Assembly (NCBI GenBank): GCA_003162415.1
Contig: PMOL01000009.1
Span: forward strand, 76,120-140,119
DNA: 64,000 nt
Direction of reading: 5' to 3'
Source of the DNA: Candidatus Dormiibacterota bacterium
GTDB lineage: Bacteria > Chloroflexota > Dormibacteria > Aeolococcales > Aeolococcaceae
Shown here: positions 9,392 to 16,867 of the stretch, piece by piece
Position numbering within the stretch: position 1 is the first letter of the stretch
Layout of the letters: every line of letters starts with the position of its first letter
Position numbers and translations under genes: made by a program
Notes under the pieces: generated by a model
Told to the model about the DNA's origin: nothing
What the model saw: only the letters and a program-made list of their open reading frames with translations
The model's database searches: none

Positions 9392-9910
9392 ATGGAAACA
9401 GCGACATTCGGCGCAGGATGCTTCTGGGGCGTGGAATCGGTATTCGAACAGGTCGACGGGGTCACTGCAACCAAGGTCGGCTACACCGGCGGCTTCACGC
9501 AGGCGCCGTCGTACGAGGACGTGTGCTCGCATCGCACCGGACATGCCGAGGCTGTCGAAGTCACGTTCGATCCCGCGCGCGTGAGCTACGACACGTTGCT
9601 CGACATCTTCTGGATGAACCACGACCCGACGCAGCTCAACCGCCAGGGCCCCGACGTCGGCGACAACTACCGGTCGGTCATCTTCTTCCACTCGCCGGAG
9701 CAGGAGGCTGCAGCGCTCACGTCAAAGAAGCGCCTCGAGGAGTCGGGCCGCTACCGTCGCCCGATCGTCACCGAGATCGTTCCTGCCGCAGAGTTCTGGG
9801 ACGCCGAGGAGTACCACCAGAAGTATTTTTCCCGTCAAGGAATGGTTGCTACGTGTAACATTCCCGCGCCACGGAACGATTTGACCCTACTTTCTGACCC
9901 TAGAACGTAG
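9392..9910 (+). CDS. msrA: peptide methionine-S-sulfoxide reductase, with element-encoded C-terminus
   Basis: 172 residues. Reduces the S-epimer of methionine sulfoxide. The catalytic Cys10 is in GAGCFWGVES; the core continues with KVGYTGG, YEDVCSHRTGHAEAVEVTFDP and DNYRSVIFF. Host sequence runs to about codon 146 (HQKYF). The rest is supplied by the integrated element: it keeps the ending ATCNIPA, with the likely resolving Cys155, then adds 13 residues not in the host version. The undisrupted host tail lies at 24783-24839. The fused gene should be functional. Confidence 0.93.
   Translation: METATFGAGCFWGVESVFEQVDGVTATKVGYTGGFTQAPSYEDVCSHRTGHAEAVEVTFDPARVSYDTLLDIFWMNHDPTQLNRQGPDVGDNYRSVIFFHSPEQEAAALTSKKRLEESGRYRRPIVTEIVPAAEFWDAEEYHQKYFSRQGMVATCNIPAPRNDLTLLSDPRT
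9814..9834 (+). other. attL core inside msrA
   Basis: CCACCAGAAGTATTT then T, then TCCCG; encodes HQKYFS of MsrA. It matches attR at 24782-24802 except for one base. Confidence 0.85.
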
Positions 9911-9923
9911 TAGCCTGACCCTA
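9882..9923 (+). repeat. left arm-type repeats TGACCCTA (x3)
   Basis: TGACCCTA occurs at 9882-9889, 9895-9902 and 9916-9923. The first two are 13 bp apart, the same spacing as the pair at the right end (24675, 24688). They sit between attL and the integrase gene and look like integrase arm-binding sites. Two of them lie inside the element-encoded msrA tail. Confidence 0.6.
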
Positions 9924-9954
9924 GTCATCCGTGCGGGTCACGAGGTACGGGATC

Positions 9955-11040
9955 ATGGCTAGGGTCGAGTTGAAGCGCGGCGAGGGTACGTTGCGCGAGC
10001 GCCCGGACGGTCGGTGGGAGCTACGCCGGGTCATCGACGGCCGCCAAAGGAGCTTCTACGGTGCGTCGCGGTCTGAGGCGTTGGCCGCACCGACGCGAGC
10101 CGCAGAGAGTGCCCGCCGTGACGCTGAGGCGGCCGCAGACGTGACGGTCGCGGCCTACGTGGCCCGGTGGACGGTAAATCGTCGCTCGGCCGTGCGGGCT
10201 TCCACGATCCGGCACAATGCGTCCTCGCTATCGAAATGGGTACTTCCGGCTATCGGTAGCCGCAAGCTGCGAACCCTCACGGTCGACGACGTGCGCGCTA
10301 TCCAGGCGGCGGCGGCTGTCCATTGCCAGCCGGGTACGGTGCGGACGCTGAACCTCGTCATGCGCGCGCTCTTTCGGGATGCGGTCGAGGATGGACTGAT
10401 GACGTCGAACCCGGCCGCGATCCGCGCCCCACGCGTCACGCCTCGCGATCTGTCGACGCCTCCGCTGTCCGTGGACGAGGTAAAGCGACTGCGCGAGGCG
10501 GCGCGCGGTGACCGTTTCGAGGCGTTGCTGTGCCTCGTGCTGACTGTAGGTATGCGTCCCGGAGAATTGCTCGCGTTGAAACGTCGTGACGTCAACATGG
10601 TCGACCGCACGGTGAGCATACATGGCACCGTCACGGACGCGGCCGATGGTGGACTGACGATAGGCGAAACCAAGTCGCGCGCCGGACTGCGCAAGGTGCC
10701 GATGACGGCGGCGTGTGCGTCTGCGTTCGAGCGCCAGTTAGACGGACTGAAATCTGACGCGCTGATTTTCCCGGCCGATAACGGCGGGTTGCTGGCGCCG
10801 ACGAATTTCCTGTATCGATACTTCTACCCGTTGCTCGTGCGCGCGGGACTGCCGCGCGTTACGATGCGCGATCTTCGGCATACGGCTTTGACCTACATGG
10901 TCGCTGATAAAGTCGATCCGGTTACCGTCGCGAAGATCGCGGGACACAGTAACCCGTCGATGACGCTGAACGTCTATTCACATGCGACGCCGCAAGGGTC
11001 GGAGCATGCGCTCGAATCTATGGAGCGACGTTTCAGCTAA
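9955..11040 (+). CDS. int: tyrosine recombinase (integrase)
   Basis: 361 residues. A phage-type integrase with an N-terminal arm-binding region (GTLRERPDGRWELRRVIDGRQ), a core-binding SAM-like domain, and a catalytic domain with Arg in GMRPGELLALKRRD, MRDLRHTALTYM (His-Arg region), IAGHSNPSMT and the nucleophile Tyr in NVYSHAT. It catalyses integration at msrA. The ATG at 9955 has ACGAGG upstream; an in-frame GTG at 9931 is an alternative. It is the first gene after attL; in the excised circle it would lie divergent from the excisionase-like gene. Confidence 0.93.
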   Translation: MARVELKRGEGTLRERPDGRWELRRVIDGRQRSFYGASRSEALAAPTRAAESARRDAEAAADVTVAAYVARWTVNRRSAVRASTIRHNASSLSKWVLPAIGSRKLRTLTVDDVRAIQAAAAVHCQPGTVRTLNLVMRALFRDAVEDGLMTSNPAAIRAPRVTPRDLSTPPLSVDEVKRLREAARGDRFEALLCLVLTVGMRPGELLALKRRDVNMVDRTVSIHGTVTDAADGGLTIGETKSRAGLRKVPMTAACASAFERQLDGLKSDALIFPADNGGLLAPTNFLYRYFYPLLVRAGLPRVTMRDLRHTALTYMVADKVDPVTVAKIAGHSNPSMTLNVYSHATPQGSEHALESMERRFS

Positions 11041-11159
11041 CGCGAGGCGGCGCAGCGCGGGTAACCTTCGAGAATCGCGACAGCGCTACTCCCGCGCTCC
11101 GCGTCCGACATTGGCCCGCGACCCGAGAATCGCCTATAGTCGGGGCAAGGGACGCACGA

Positions 11160-11777
11160 GTGGGTACATCGGAACAGCCAAATCGGCCCAAGCTCTTACT
11201 TGCGTTGGCAGGCTTTGTCGTCGTGTTCGGTGCCGTGTCATGGCTGGTCACGTCGGGTATCCATCCCCACGTCACGCCACCACAGCCGACCCACCCCGTC
11301 AACATCACACCGCGTCCAACACCAACTCCTCTCGTTTGCGCGTCTAACGAGCTGGCACTGACTGGCGTAATCAACACATGTGTCACGGCGGCGCCAGACA
11401 AGACTTCCACATGCTCGATCAGCGTCAGCGGTGGCGTCCTTGACGCCGTGCTGCGCTTCGCTGGGGGCAACCAGGTGATCGTCCTCTACATCGAACTCAA
11501 CGCTGGCTTCTACACTGGCCCAGGCACGTACAATCTGCCACCGTGGCAGTTTGCGCTCGGTAAGAATGACGTGCCAAAGGTTGCCGTCCTCCAGTCTACG
11601 ACCGGCACATTCTGGGAATCGGTCAACGGGGCTGTACGCGTTCTCGCCGTTGATGGGCGGTCGGGAATCGTGAACGCCATCCTCCAAGCCTCCTCCGTCG
11701 GCGTCCAAGCTTCCAACGGCCAGACTGTCGTGCCCGGTCCTACGCTCAGCGTTGATGGGCCGTGGGCTTGTCCCTGA
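11160..11777 (+). CDS. secreted or membrane-anchored protein of unknown function
   Basis: 205 residues. A single N-terminal membrane segment (about 11-32, LLLALAGFVVVFGAVSWLVT) is followed by a Pro/Thr-rich linker and a beta-rich outer domain starting around Cys59. Three cysteines follow, plus a terminal Cys-Pro. TATAGT at 11136-11141 and AAGGGA before the GTG give it its own promoter and ribosome site. I do not recognise a family. It lies beside the integrase, in a typical cargo position. Confidence 0.65.
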   Translation: MGTSEQPNRPKLLLALAGFVVVFGAVSWLVTSGIHPHVTPPQPTHPVNITPRPTPTPLVCASNELALTGVINTCVTAAPDKTSTCSISVSGGVLDAVLRFAGGNQVIVLYIELNAGFYTGPGTYNLPPWQFALGKNDVPKVAVLQSTTGTFWESVNGAVRVLAVDGRSGIVNAILQASSVGVQASNGQTVVPGPTLSVDGPWACP

Positions 11778-11878
11778 CTGTGCGCCCGTCTTGCCGTTCC
11801 TCAGCATCATGGCGAAACCTGAGGCCATATGCAACGTCGAGGCGACGGCGCGGCCTTACCATCGGCGTGCCGTTGCGC

Positions 11879-12046
11879 CTAGCGTCGTTCGTACAGCGCG
11901 GTCAGTACAGCGATTGCGTCATCCACGGTGCGCCGCTCCTGTAGCGTCAACGGCGCCTGAGCCCCGAACAAGTATTGAACGGCTTCGATGACACGGCGAG
12001 CGAGCGCTAACCGTACCGCGAGCGCGTCCTCTGCGACTTCGATCAT
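11879..12046 (-). CDS. small hypothetical protein downstream of capsid gene
   Basis: 55 residues starting MIEVAEDALAVRL and ending LTALYERR. It is mostly helical with regular leucine/alanine spacing. It lies 77 nt after the capsid stop on the same strand, so it is probably the last gene of the capsid operon. No good ribosome site is seen. It is preceded by an open stretch in the same frame that lacks a start codon. No family recognised. Confidence 0.5.
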   Translation of the reverse strand: MIEVAEDALAVRLALARRVIEAVQYLFGAQAPLTLQERRTVDDAIAVLTALYERR

Positions 12047-12123
12047 TTGCTTAGCGGGTTCAAGGTGTGCGCGCGCCGCGGGGATGACCGGGCGACGCGC
12101 GCTATTACCTCGAATGACCTGTT

Positions 12124-13248
12124 TTACGCCTGGTTAGTGATTAGCACGCAGGCTGACGTCAGCGCGAGCGTGGTGGCGTTGAAACGGCTGTAGCCGCTGT
12201 AGCCATTCTCCCCGTAATCTGCAAAACGCTCTCGCAGCACGGACACGGACGAGCCGCTGTACCTCACGGGCAACGCCTTGCCGACATTCACGAACGCGCC
12301 GCAGATACCGCCGCCGCTCGCCGCTTGAGCAGCCCATCCGCCGTTGCTCTCGAACACCTTGTTACCGAACAGGGTAGGAATCATTTGCACGGCGCCCGTG
12401 CTGTCCGTGTCGCGTGACCACGGCGCCGAAAAGACGAGCAACGGATGCCCCGCGCCGTCGACCGAGTTCATGAGCGCCGCCATCGCTGACGGGCTAAAAA
12501 CCCAGATAGCGTCCGCGCGATACGTGGCGTTGAGGGCTGACCACACATACACCAGATGCGCGGGATCAAACGTCGTTAGTGCGGACATGGTGACTGAGCT
12601 TGCGCCGCTCCCCTTGAGAGTGCTCGTCATGTCCTCCTCTATGCCCCTCGCGGTCCTCGCGACCCATGCCTGACGCAAGACCTCCGACAGATCGAACCCC
12701 GCATCGTTGGCGAGCGCGAATGACACTCGCGCGAATTCGCCAGCGGAGTACGCTTGCGCCTCGGGCCATGCGATATTGCCAAACACGGCATCCACACCAG
12801 TGTAGGCCGCGTCCTCAGCGAGGATACCCGCCACGTTGCCGGCGTCAATCATCGTCGGAAAATTCATCGGTGCGCCGGGATGCGGATCGGCCGAAGTGTC
12901 CACCACGGTTGTATGACCGAATAGAGCGCTCATAGCCGTCATATCGTGGACGATATCCGCGTTGAACGTCGTGGGCACGAGGTAACCTCCGGCCGCGCCG
13001 GTAGCCGCGCCCATATCTCGGGCTTCGCGCGTGAACTTTCCGCTCCGAATGTACGCATCGAATGCTCGCGCGGCGCGTTGTTCGGCGGTTACTGGCGGCG
13101 CCGTCGGCGTCGCGGTGCGCATTGCGGCATTCACAGCGGTCGTAACGGTACTCCTGAGCTTGTAACCATCAAGCTCGGTGCGGTGCTCTTTGCTGTAACG
13201 CCGCTGCCGCTCAAAAAACTGCGCTCTTGTCTCGACTAGCTTTGCCAT
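12124..13248 (-). CDS. HK97-family major capsid protein
   Basis: 374 residues. A short helical N-terminus rich in Arg/Glu (about 1-75) may act as a scaffolding delta domain. The capsid fold begins near AFDAYIRSGKF and continues through AATGAAGGYLVP, ILAEDAAY, an E-loop/spine region, and WVFSPSAMAAL in the C-terminal half. These are typical phage major-capsid landmarks. The ATG overlaps the upstream stop by one base (TAATG). No separate protease, portal or large terminase was found, so the capsid may assemble with helper-phage partners. Confidence 0.85.
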   Translation of the reverse strand: MAKLVETRAQFFERQRRYSKEHRTELDGYKLRSTVTTAVNAAMRTATPTAPPVTAEQRAARAFDAYIRSGKFTREARDMGAATGAAGGYLVPTTFNADIVHDMTAMSALFGHTTVVDTSADPHPGAPMNFPTMIDAGNVAGILAEDAAYTGVDAVFGNIAWPEAQAYSAGEFARVSFALANDAGFDLSEVLRQAWVARTARGIEEDMTSTLKGSGASSVTMSALTTFDPAHLVYVWSALNATYRADAIWVFSPSAMAALMNSVDGAGHPLLVFSAPWSRDTDSTGAVQMIPTLFGNKVFESNGGWAAQAASGGGICGAFVNVGKALPVRYSGSSVSVLRERFADYGENGYSGYSRFNATTLALTSACVLITNQA

Positions 13249-13736
13249 TACACGACCCTCGCGCCGCTTGCGTTGACCTTGCGCCCGCGCTTGTCGGTGA
13301 CCGTCTCGGTGATACCGGTACGCTCTTGTGCGCGTCGTGCTTCGGCGATTACATGCACGCGCGCGGCCTCGATCTTTTGCTCGGCCTTCAGGCGCGCATC
13401 GGCCTGCGCTACCGCGTCGCGGACCGGTTGGTCGCGTTCCCATGCGGCGCGCTGATCGTGTCGGATCGCGCTCTCGTACACAATACCCGCGGGAATGCCC
13501 GATGCGATAGCGCGGAGCTTGTCGGCGTGGTCGACAGCGACCAGGTAATCGTTACCAGAACGCCAAAGTCCCTTTGGGAGATTGCCACGCGTACTCGCGT
13601 CGGTGAGCATGTGCAGTGGCATACCGCAGAGTGCGGCTGCCTCGGTTGCGGTGAGGACTTCGGCCTCGACCTTTCGTGTACGCGGCGAAACCGTCGCCTC
13701 GGTCTTGTGCGGCGCTTCGGCCGTTGCAGTTGGCAT
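13248..13736 (-). CDS. hypothetical protein upstream of capsid gene (HTH-like plus coiled coil)
   Basis: 162 residues. The N-terminal part reads VLTATEAAALCGMPLHML followed by LPKGLWRSGNDYLVAVDHADKL, like a MerR/excisionase-type helix-turn-helix. The C-terminal half (about 95-150) is charged and helical (QADARLKAEQKIEAARVHVIAEARRAQE). Its position directly before the capsid gene would suit a scaffold or assembly helper, but this is only positional. TAAAAT lies 6 nt before the ATG. Confidence 0.7.
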   Translation of the reverse strand: MPTATAEAPHKTEATVSPRTRKVEAEVLTATEAAALCGMPLHMLTDASTRGNLPKGLWRSGNDYLVAVDHADKLRAIASGIPAGIVYESAIRHDQRAAWERDQPVRDAVAQADARLKAEQKIEAARVHVIAEARRAQERTGITETVTDKRGRKVNASGARVV

Positions 13737-13742
13737 AGTCCA

Positions 13743-13748
13743 ATTTTA
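13743..13748 (-). promoter_or_regulatory. capsid operon -10 box
   Basis: TAAAAT on the minus strand, 6 nt before the ATG at 13736. The region 13737-13849 also drives the opposite gene at 13850. Confidence 0.5.
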
Positions 13749-13837
13749 CCAAAGGGCGATAGTTGCTCTTTCATGGCGGACGCCGTTCATTGCATCAGCA
13801 CGGCCGACCGTGTAATGAACCAACTCGCGCGACGCGG

Positions 13838-13843
13838 TACGCT
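13838..13843 (+). promoter_or_regulatory. -10 box of small HTH gene
   Basis: TACGCT, 6 nt before the ATG at 13850. Confidence 0.45.
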
Positions 13844-13849
13844 TGACAT

Positions 13850-14026
13850 ATGACCTACACGACAGCGCAAGCGGCGAAGGTTGCAGACGTCTCCACAGTC
13901 ACGATTTGGAGAATGGTTCGCGACCGTCGCCTACCGGCTCAGCGTGTCGGCAAGCGCGGCCGCATTCGCATTGATCCGGTGATGCTCGCACTCGTGCTCG
14001 ACGGCGCCGCGGTCCGCGTCGTCTAG
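13850..14026 (+). CDS. small helix-turn-helix protein (excisionase/AlpA-like)
   Basis: 58 residues: MTYTTAQAAKVADVSTVTIWRMV, then RRLPAQRVGKRGRIRIDP. This is the standard layout of a MerR-like HTH_17 domain: helix-turn-helix then a small basic wing. It probably regulates the element or helps recombination. It is read opposite to the capsid operon from a shared promoter region, which suggests control of that operon. Confidence 0.65.
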   Translation: MTYTTAQAAKVADVSTVTIWRMVRDRRLPAQRVGKRGRIRIDPVMLALVLDGAAVRVV

Positions 14027-14214
14027 TGTCCACCATCGATCGGACTTGCCAGCAGGGGCACGGATACGCGGTCAGCACAGACGCACCGCTCACCACGCGC
14101 TGTCCATGCGGCGCGCCGCCCGCCCCTCGCTATCCGCTGTATCGTGAAGTGCGCAGCGGCGGCCTCGCGCCTGTCCATGCGAGGGCCACGAGCAAGGCTA
14201 CAGTGACGCTGTAG
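14026..14214 (+). CDS. small zinc-ribbon-like protein
   Basis: 62 residues, GTG start overlapping the previous stop (TAGTG). Cys and His residues are arranged as C-x3-H and C-x-C (RTCQQGH, TRCPCGAPP), like a short treble-clef or ribbon, then a basic tail. Co-transcribed with the small HTH gene. Function unknown. Confidence 0.5.
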   Translation: MSTIDRTCQQGHGYAVSTDAPLTTRCPCGAPPAPRYPLYREVRSGGLAPVHARATSKATVTL

Positions 14215-14242
14215 GGGCTCTAGCAGGCCGTCGGCCGGATTC

Positions 14243-14269
14243 GATGACCGCTGAACCCCGCGGGTCATC
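14243..14269. terminator. possible hairpin between convergent genes
   Basis: GATGACC (14243-14249) pairs with GGTCATC (14263-14269). It lies where the plus-strand zinc-ribbon gene and the minus-strand packaging operon converge. Only 7 bp and no T-run, so weak. Confidence 0.3.
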
Positions 14270-14606
14270 TGTGACGGCGCTTGCAGTCGTACTGATAGTC
14301 GGTAATCGGTCGGCTACAGGAAGGGCAGCACGGCCCCGGTGTACTAATAATCTGATCTCGTGGCGGTTCCGCATGGGTAGGGAGACCACTTTCGTCGTTT
14401 TTCGGACTTCTTGATCTCGTTGGTATAGGTTCAGATTTCGCCAACCGTGCCACGGACGCGTAAACGGTCCGCGCAGTTACGCCGAGACGCTGTCCGATGG
14501 CGTAATTCGACATACCAGACGCGACCAGGGTCGCGACCTCTGCGTCGCGGTTGACCATCGCCGCGTGCCGCTTCACCTTGCGCGGGCGGCCGATTGCGGC
14601 GGTCAT
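14265..14606 (-). CDS. helix-turn-helix protein with C-terminal cysteine cluster
   Basis: 113 residues. Residues about 20-52 (RDAEVATLVASGMSNYAIG, then VTARTVYASVARL) form a LuxR/homeodomain-type HTH. The C-terminus has CCPSCSRPI and a late Cys that may bind zinc. It ends the small-terminase operon and overlaps the previous gene by 4 nt. Likely a DNA-binding regulator or a packaging accessory protein. Confidence 0.65.
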   Translation of the reverse strand: MTAAIGRPRKVKRHAAMVNRDAEVATLVASGMSNYAIGQRLGVTARTVYASVARLAKSEPIPTRSRSPKNDESGLPTHAEPPRDQIISTPGPCCPSCSRPITDYQYDCKRRHR

Positions 14607-14893
14607 GACAGCCTATCGTGGGTCAAGTGGTAAAGCTCGGTCTCGAATGCCCGGAGCGCGAATGGCCCGGAGCAACGCGACATGGACCGCCAGAAATCCT
14701 CGTCAAGACGGCTCGTGAGCCCGACAAGGCGCCGGAGACGGTCGGCGCGGATGCGGTTGCGGTCCTCGCGGGAATCCGCGTCGCTCGCCCACGCAGACGT
14801 AGGGCAGCATCCGCACCCGAGCCAGAATAGCCGACGACGGATGGCGAACCATGCGAAATAGGCGCGCGGGAAGCGCAGAAGTAGGCGTATCAC
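14603..14893 (-). CDS. hypothetical protein
   Basis: 96 residues. An N-terminal aromatic, basic-hydrophobic segment (LLLRFPRAYFAWFAIRRRLFWLGCGCC) may be membrane-associated. A helical charged C-terminal half follows. Overlaps both neighbours by 4 nt, so translation is coupled with the small-terminase operon. No family recognised. Confidence 0.55.
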   Translation of the reverse strand: MIRLLLRFPRAYFAWFAIRRRLFWLGCGCCPTSAWASDADSREDRNRIRADRLRRLVGLTSRLDEDFWRSMSRCSGPFALRAFETELYHLTHDRLS

Positions 14894-15285
14894 GGCGCGG
14901 GTACATCGCGCGGCGGGTACGCCGGGTCTGTCCAGTGGACGAAAACCCCATCTGTCAGGGTGAAATCTACCGGCACGGAGTGAGTAGCGCGAAGGTTTAC
15001 CGGGACAGGTTGCCCGAGATCGTGCAACGCGCGCACGTAGGCCGCGGCTTCGTCGGTGGACATGTGACGCTGACCCCGCTGCGGCGCGAATAACGCGACG
15101 CTCTGGTGCATGAGGCGCGTTGCGCGCTCGCCGTCGGTCTCGGGCGGTAGAGACGGTATCCAGTCCTCGCGTTCCGCAATCGTTGCAGCCTGCGCCTCGA
15201 TGGTCCGCGCGTCCTTCGTAATCTGACGGCGCATCTGCTCAATGACACTCGCGCCGTTCCCCTGGAACTGCCAGAACTTCGCCAC
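14890..15285 (-). CDS. hypothetical protein of the small-terminase operon
   Basis: 131 residues. A helical first third (VIEQMRRQITKDARTIEAQAATIAE) is followed by a mixed C-terminal part ending in WTDPAYPPRDVPAP. The GTG start shares a base with the stop of the P27-like gene (TAGTG), showing tight coupling. I do not recognise the family. It is a candidate packaging or capsid-redirection factor because of position only. Confidence 0.6.
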   Translation of the reverse strand: MAKFWQFQGNGASVIEQMRRQITKDARTIEAQAATIAEREDWIPSLPPETDGERATRLMHQSVALFAPQRGQRHMSTDEAAAYVRALHDLGQPVPVNLRATHSVPVDFTLTDGVFVHWTDPAYPPRDVPAP

Positions 15286-15752
15286 TATCCGGCCGCCACA
15301 AGGTAGCCGGGCGCGGGTTCGGGGTTTAGTCCCTCGCGCCGGAACGCCTCAAGGCGGCTACCGGGGCGAATGTTGGTCGATGCCACGCCGAGATTACGAC
15401 GGCTAAGCGGCGAAACTCCGATCTCGCGGCCGAGGCTGATGACCATTCGGTGCACTACCTGCGCGTTCTGAAGCACTTCGTGCGCCTGTCGGGGGTTCGT
15501 GGTCGCTTCGTAGTCGCGCCAGAGCGCGGATTCCTTGTCGACGACGTCAAAGTATCGCGTCACTAGGTGGATCTCTGCCTCGCGGATACTGCGCGCCGCC
15601 GTACTCACACAGAACGCCGCGTAACCGCGTTTCGTGGTCATCCGCCACGCCTCGCGGGCAGGCGGAAGGGTAACCGCGTCCTTATCGGTCTCGACGTCCG
15701 GTAAACGATCGAGATAAGCGTGCTTATCGGTGCTACTACGTGGTCGTGCCAT
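15285..15752 (-). CDS. P27-like phage terminase small subunit
   Basis: 155 residues. The middle shows the P27 pattern: a helical stretch starting AARSIREAEIHLVTRY, LWRDYEATTNPRQAHEV, then VVHRMVISLGREIGVSPLSRRNLG, where the LGRE-G-SP-SR signature is characteristic. Small terminases recognise the packaging site and recruit a large terminase; none is encoded here, so it may redirect a helper phage motor. The ATG at 15752 has TACGAT 6 nt upstream. First gene of a four-gene unit. Confidence 0.65.
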   Translation of the reverse strand: MARPRSSTDKHAYLDRLPDVETDKDAVTLPPAREAWRMTTKRGYAAFCVSTAARSIREAEIHLVTRYFDVVDKESALWRDYEATTNPRQAHEVLQNAQVVHRMVISLGREIGVSPLSRRNLGVASTNIRPGSRLEAFRREGLNPEPAPGYLVAAG

Positions 15753-15758
15753 ATTCAA

Positions 15759-15764
15759 ATCGTA
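15759..15764 (-). promoter_or_regulatory. small-terminase operon -10 box
   Basis: TACGAT on the minus strand, 6 nt before the ATG at 15752. The spacer 15753-15914 also holds a pair of direct repeats. Confidence 0.5.
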
Positions 15765-15870
15765 CCGAAAACCCATTCCAAAGCCCAATCCCAAACCCGC
15801 GCGCGCTCAATAACGACGCGGCAAAATGGGACTGGCGGGATCAGCGAGCGACCTCGCGCGCGCGAGTTCT

Positions 15871-15901
15871 CAAGCGTTTGCGTGATTGGCCAAGCGTTTG
15901 C
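15871..15901 (+). repeat. direct repeat pair upstream of small-terminase operon
   Basis: CAAGCGTTTGC occurs at 15871-15881 and 15891-15901, 20 bp apart (two helical turns). The unit is nearly palindromic. It lies about 110-140 bp upstream of the P27-like gene, so it is a candidate regulator site. Confidence 0.5.
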
Positions 15902-15914
15902 ACGGCGGACGGCA

Positions 15915-16148
15915 TCATTCATCGCGGCATGTCGCCTCAACGCGCGCGCCGGACAGACCGGGTACTCGTCCGGTGGGCACATCCTGATTTCCTTGCGGGA
16001 CAGACTTTGCCAAGAGGTAAGACCCATCCGCCGTCATCGGTTGCCGACGGCGTTGCTCGGCGCGTCGCTTCGCGGTTGCCTTGCCCCTAGCGCTAGCGGC
16101 GTATGCTCGCTGCGCCTTGGCGTGTGCCGCTCGGTCGTCGGCGCTCAT
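15915..16148 (-). CDS. small basic hypothetical protein
   Basis: 77 residues, starting MSADDRAAHAKAQRAYAASARGKATAKRRAEQ: a strongly basic, helical N-terminus. The ATG overlaps the preceding stop by 4 nt (ATGA), the main reason to accept it. The C-terminal half is not distinctive, and another frame here is also open (90 residues), so the call is uncertain. Confidence 0.4.
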   Translation of the reverse strand: MSADDRAAHAKAQRAYAASARGKATAKRRAEQRRRQPMTADGSYLLAKSVPQGNQDVPTGRVPGLSGARVEATCRDE

Positions 16149-16471
16149 GCCGTCTCACTCCGTGCGTGGCGCACCGCATAACGTCCGTTCGTCAGGCGTT
16201 CGACGTAGCCCATCTGCGCTAGAAGTTCGAGCGCAACAAACGCGGCACCGTATGGGACGCCGAGCGATGACGCACCGTCCATCGCGGTATGCGGACGATC
16301 CAGGGCGGCGAGCACGGATCGCAGTGCCGCCGTAGGTATTGGCTCGCGCGACACTTCGGGCGGTCTCCACCTTGGGCTAAAGGGTGTCGCCGGTTCGCGC
16401 TCGTCGGCGTCTCGTTTGCTATGGCTGCGACCTCGATCACTGTACTCGCGCGCCCCGAAGTTCTCGGTCAT
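16145..16471 (-). CDS. winged-helix-like DNA-binding protein
   Basis: 108 residues. The charged, disordered N-terminus is followed by LRSVLAALDRPHTAMDGASSLGVPYGAAFVALELLAQMGYVERLTNGRYAV, which has the helix-turn-helix plus beta-wing shape of MarR/IclR-like wings. It overlaps both neighbours (TGATG and ATGA), so it belongs to the replication-side operon. Likely a regulator. Confidence 0.6.
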   Translation of the reverse strand: MTENFGAREYSDRGRSHSKRDADEREPATPFSPRWRPPEVSREPIPTAALRSVLAALDRPHTAMDGASSLGVPYGAAFVALELLAQMGYVERLTNGRYAVRHARSETA

Positions 16472-16842
16472 CAGTCAGTCACCGGATCGCAATCGGGACC
16501 GACCATCGTCCGAGAGCCGCAGAACTGGCAGCGGGTCACGGGCGGGATGTAGGGGATGACGAGCCACGGGCGCCGATCGCTGCCGACGTACTCGCGTCTG
16601 ATGCCGAGGCGACGTCTCGCGGCGTTCAGCGACAGGCGCATGTGACCCGCGGCCACCGCGCGACGGCTGATGTCTGACGCGTAGTCCGGGAGTTGGTCGC
16701 GTAGCCATGCCATCGCGGCAGCGGTTCGCGGGGACGGCGGCACCGTAACCCCCATCTTCTGGCCGCGGGTTGTGCGCTTGCGACGCGGTGTCGAATCTGA
16801 GGCTTGATCGGCGTCGACCAGGACAATTCTCGGGTCGCTCAT
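16471..16842 (-). CDS. hypothetical protein next to iteron region
   Basis: 123 residues. A basic N-terminus (PRRKRTTRGQKMG) is followed by a helical segment (AMAWLRDQLPDYASDISRRAVAAG), then RLGIRREYVGSDRRPWLVIPY and a C-terminal Cys-x2-Cys (CQFCGS). The start ATG has TATACG 9 nt upstream and directly follows the iterons at 16868-17018. It could be a replication or copy-control protein; no family recognised. Confidence 0.6.
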   Translation of the reverse strand: MSDPRIVLVDADQASDSTPRRKRTTRGQKMGVTVPPSPRTAAAMAWLRDQLPDYASDISRRAVAAGHMRLSLNAARRRLGIRREYVGSDRRPWLVIPYIPPVTRCQFCGSRTMVGPDCDPVTD

Positions 16843-16867
16843 GGCGTCACCCGTATACAGCTGGATT

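Noticed and set aside
9814-9834. tRNA gene as integration target
   Set aside because: No tRNA-like sequence at either end; the core encodes HQKYFS of MsrA.
12047-12123. Programmed frameshift at the end of the capsid gene into the small downstream frame
   Set aside because: The downstream frame is open right after the capsid stop, but no slippery heptamer or fitting stop-codon context is seen; a separate 55-residue gene is simpler.
15755-16027. 90-residue alternative frame in the element
   Set aside because: Lacks translational coupling with neighbours; the ATGA-coupled 77-residue frame is preferred though still weak.
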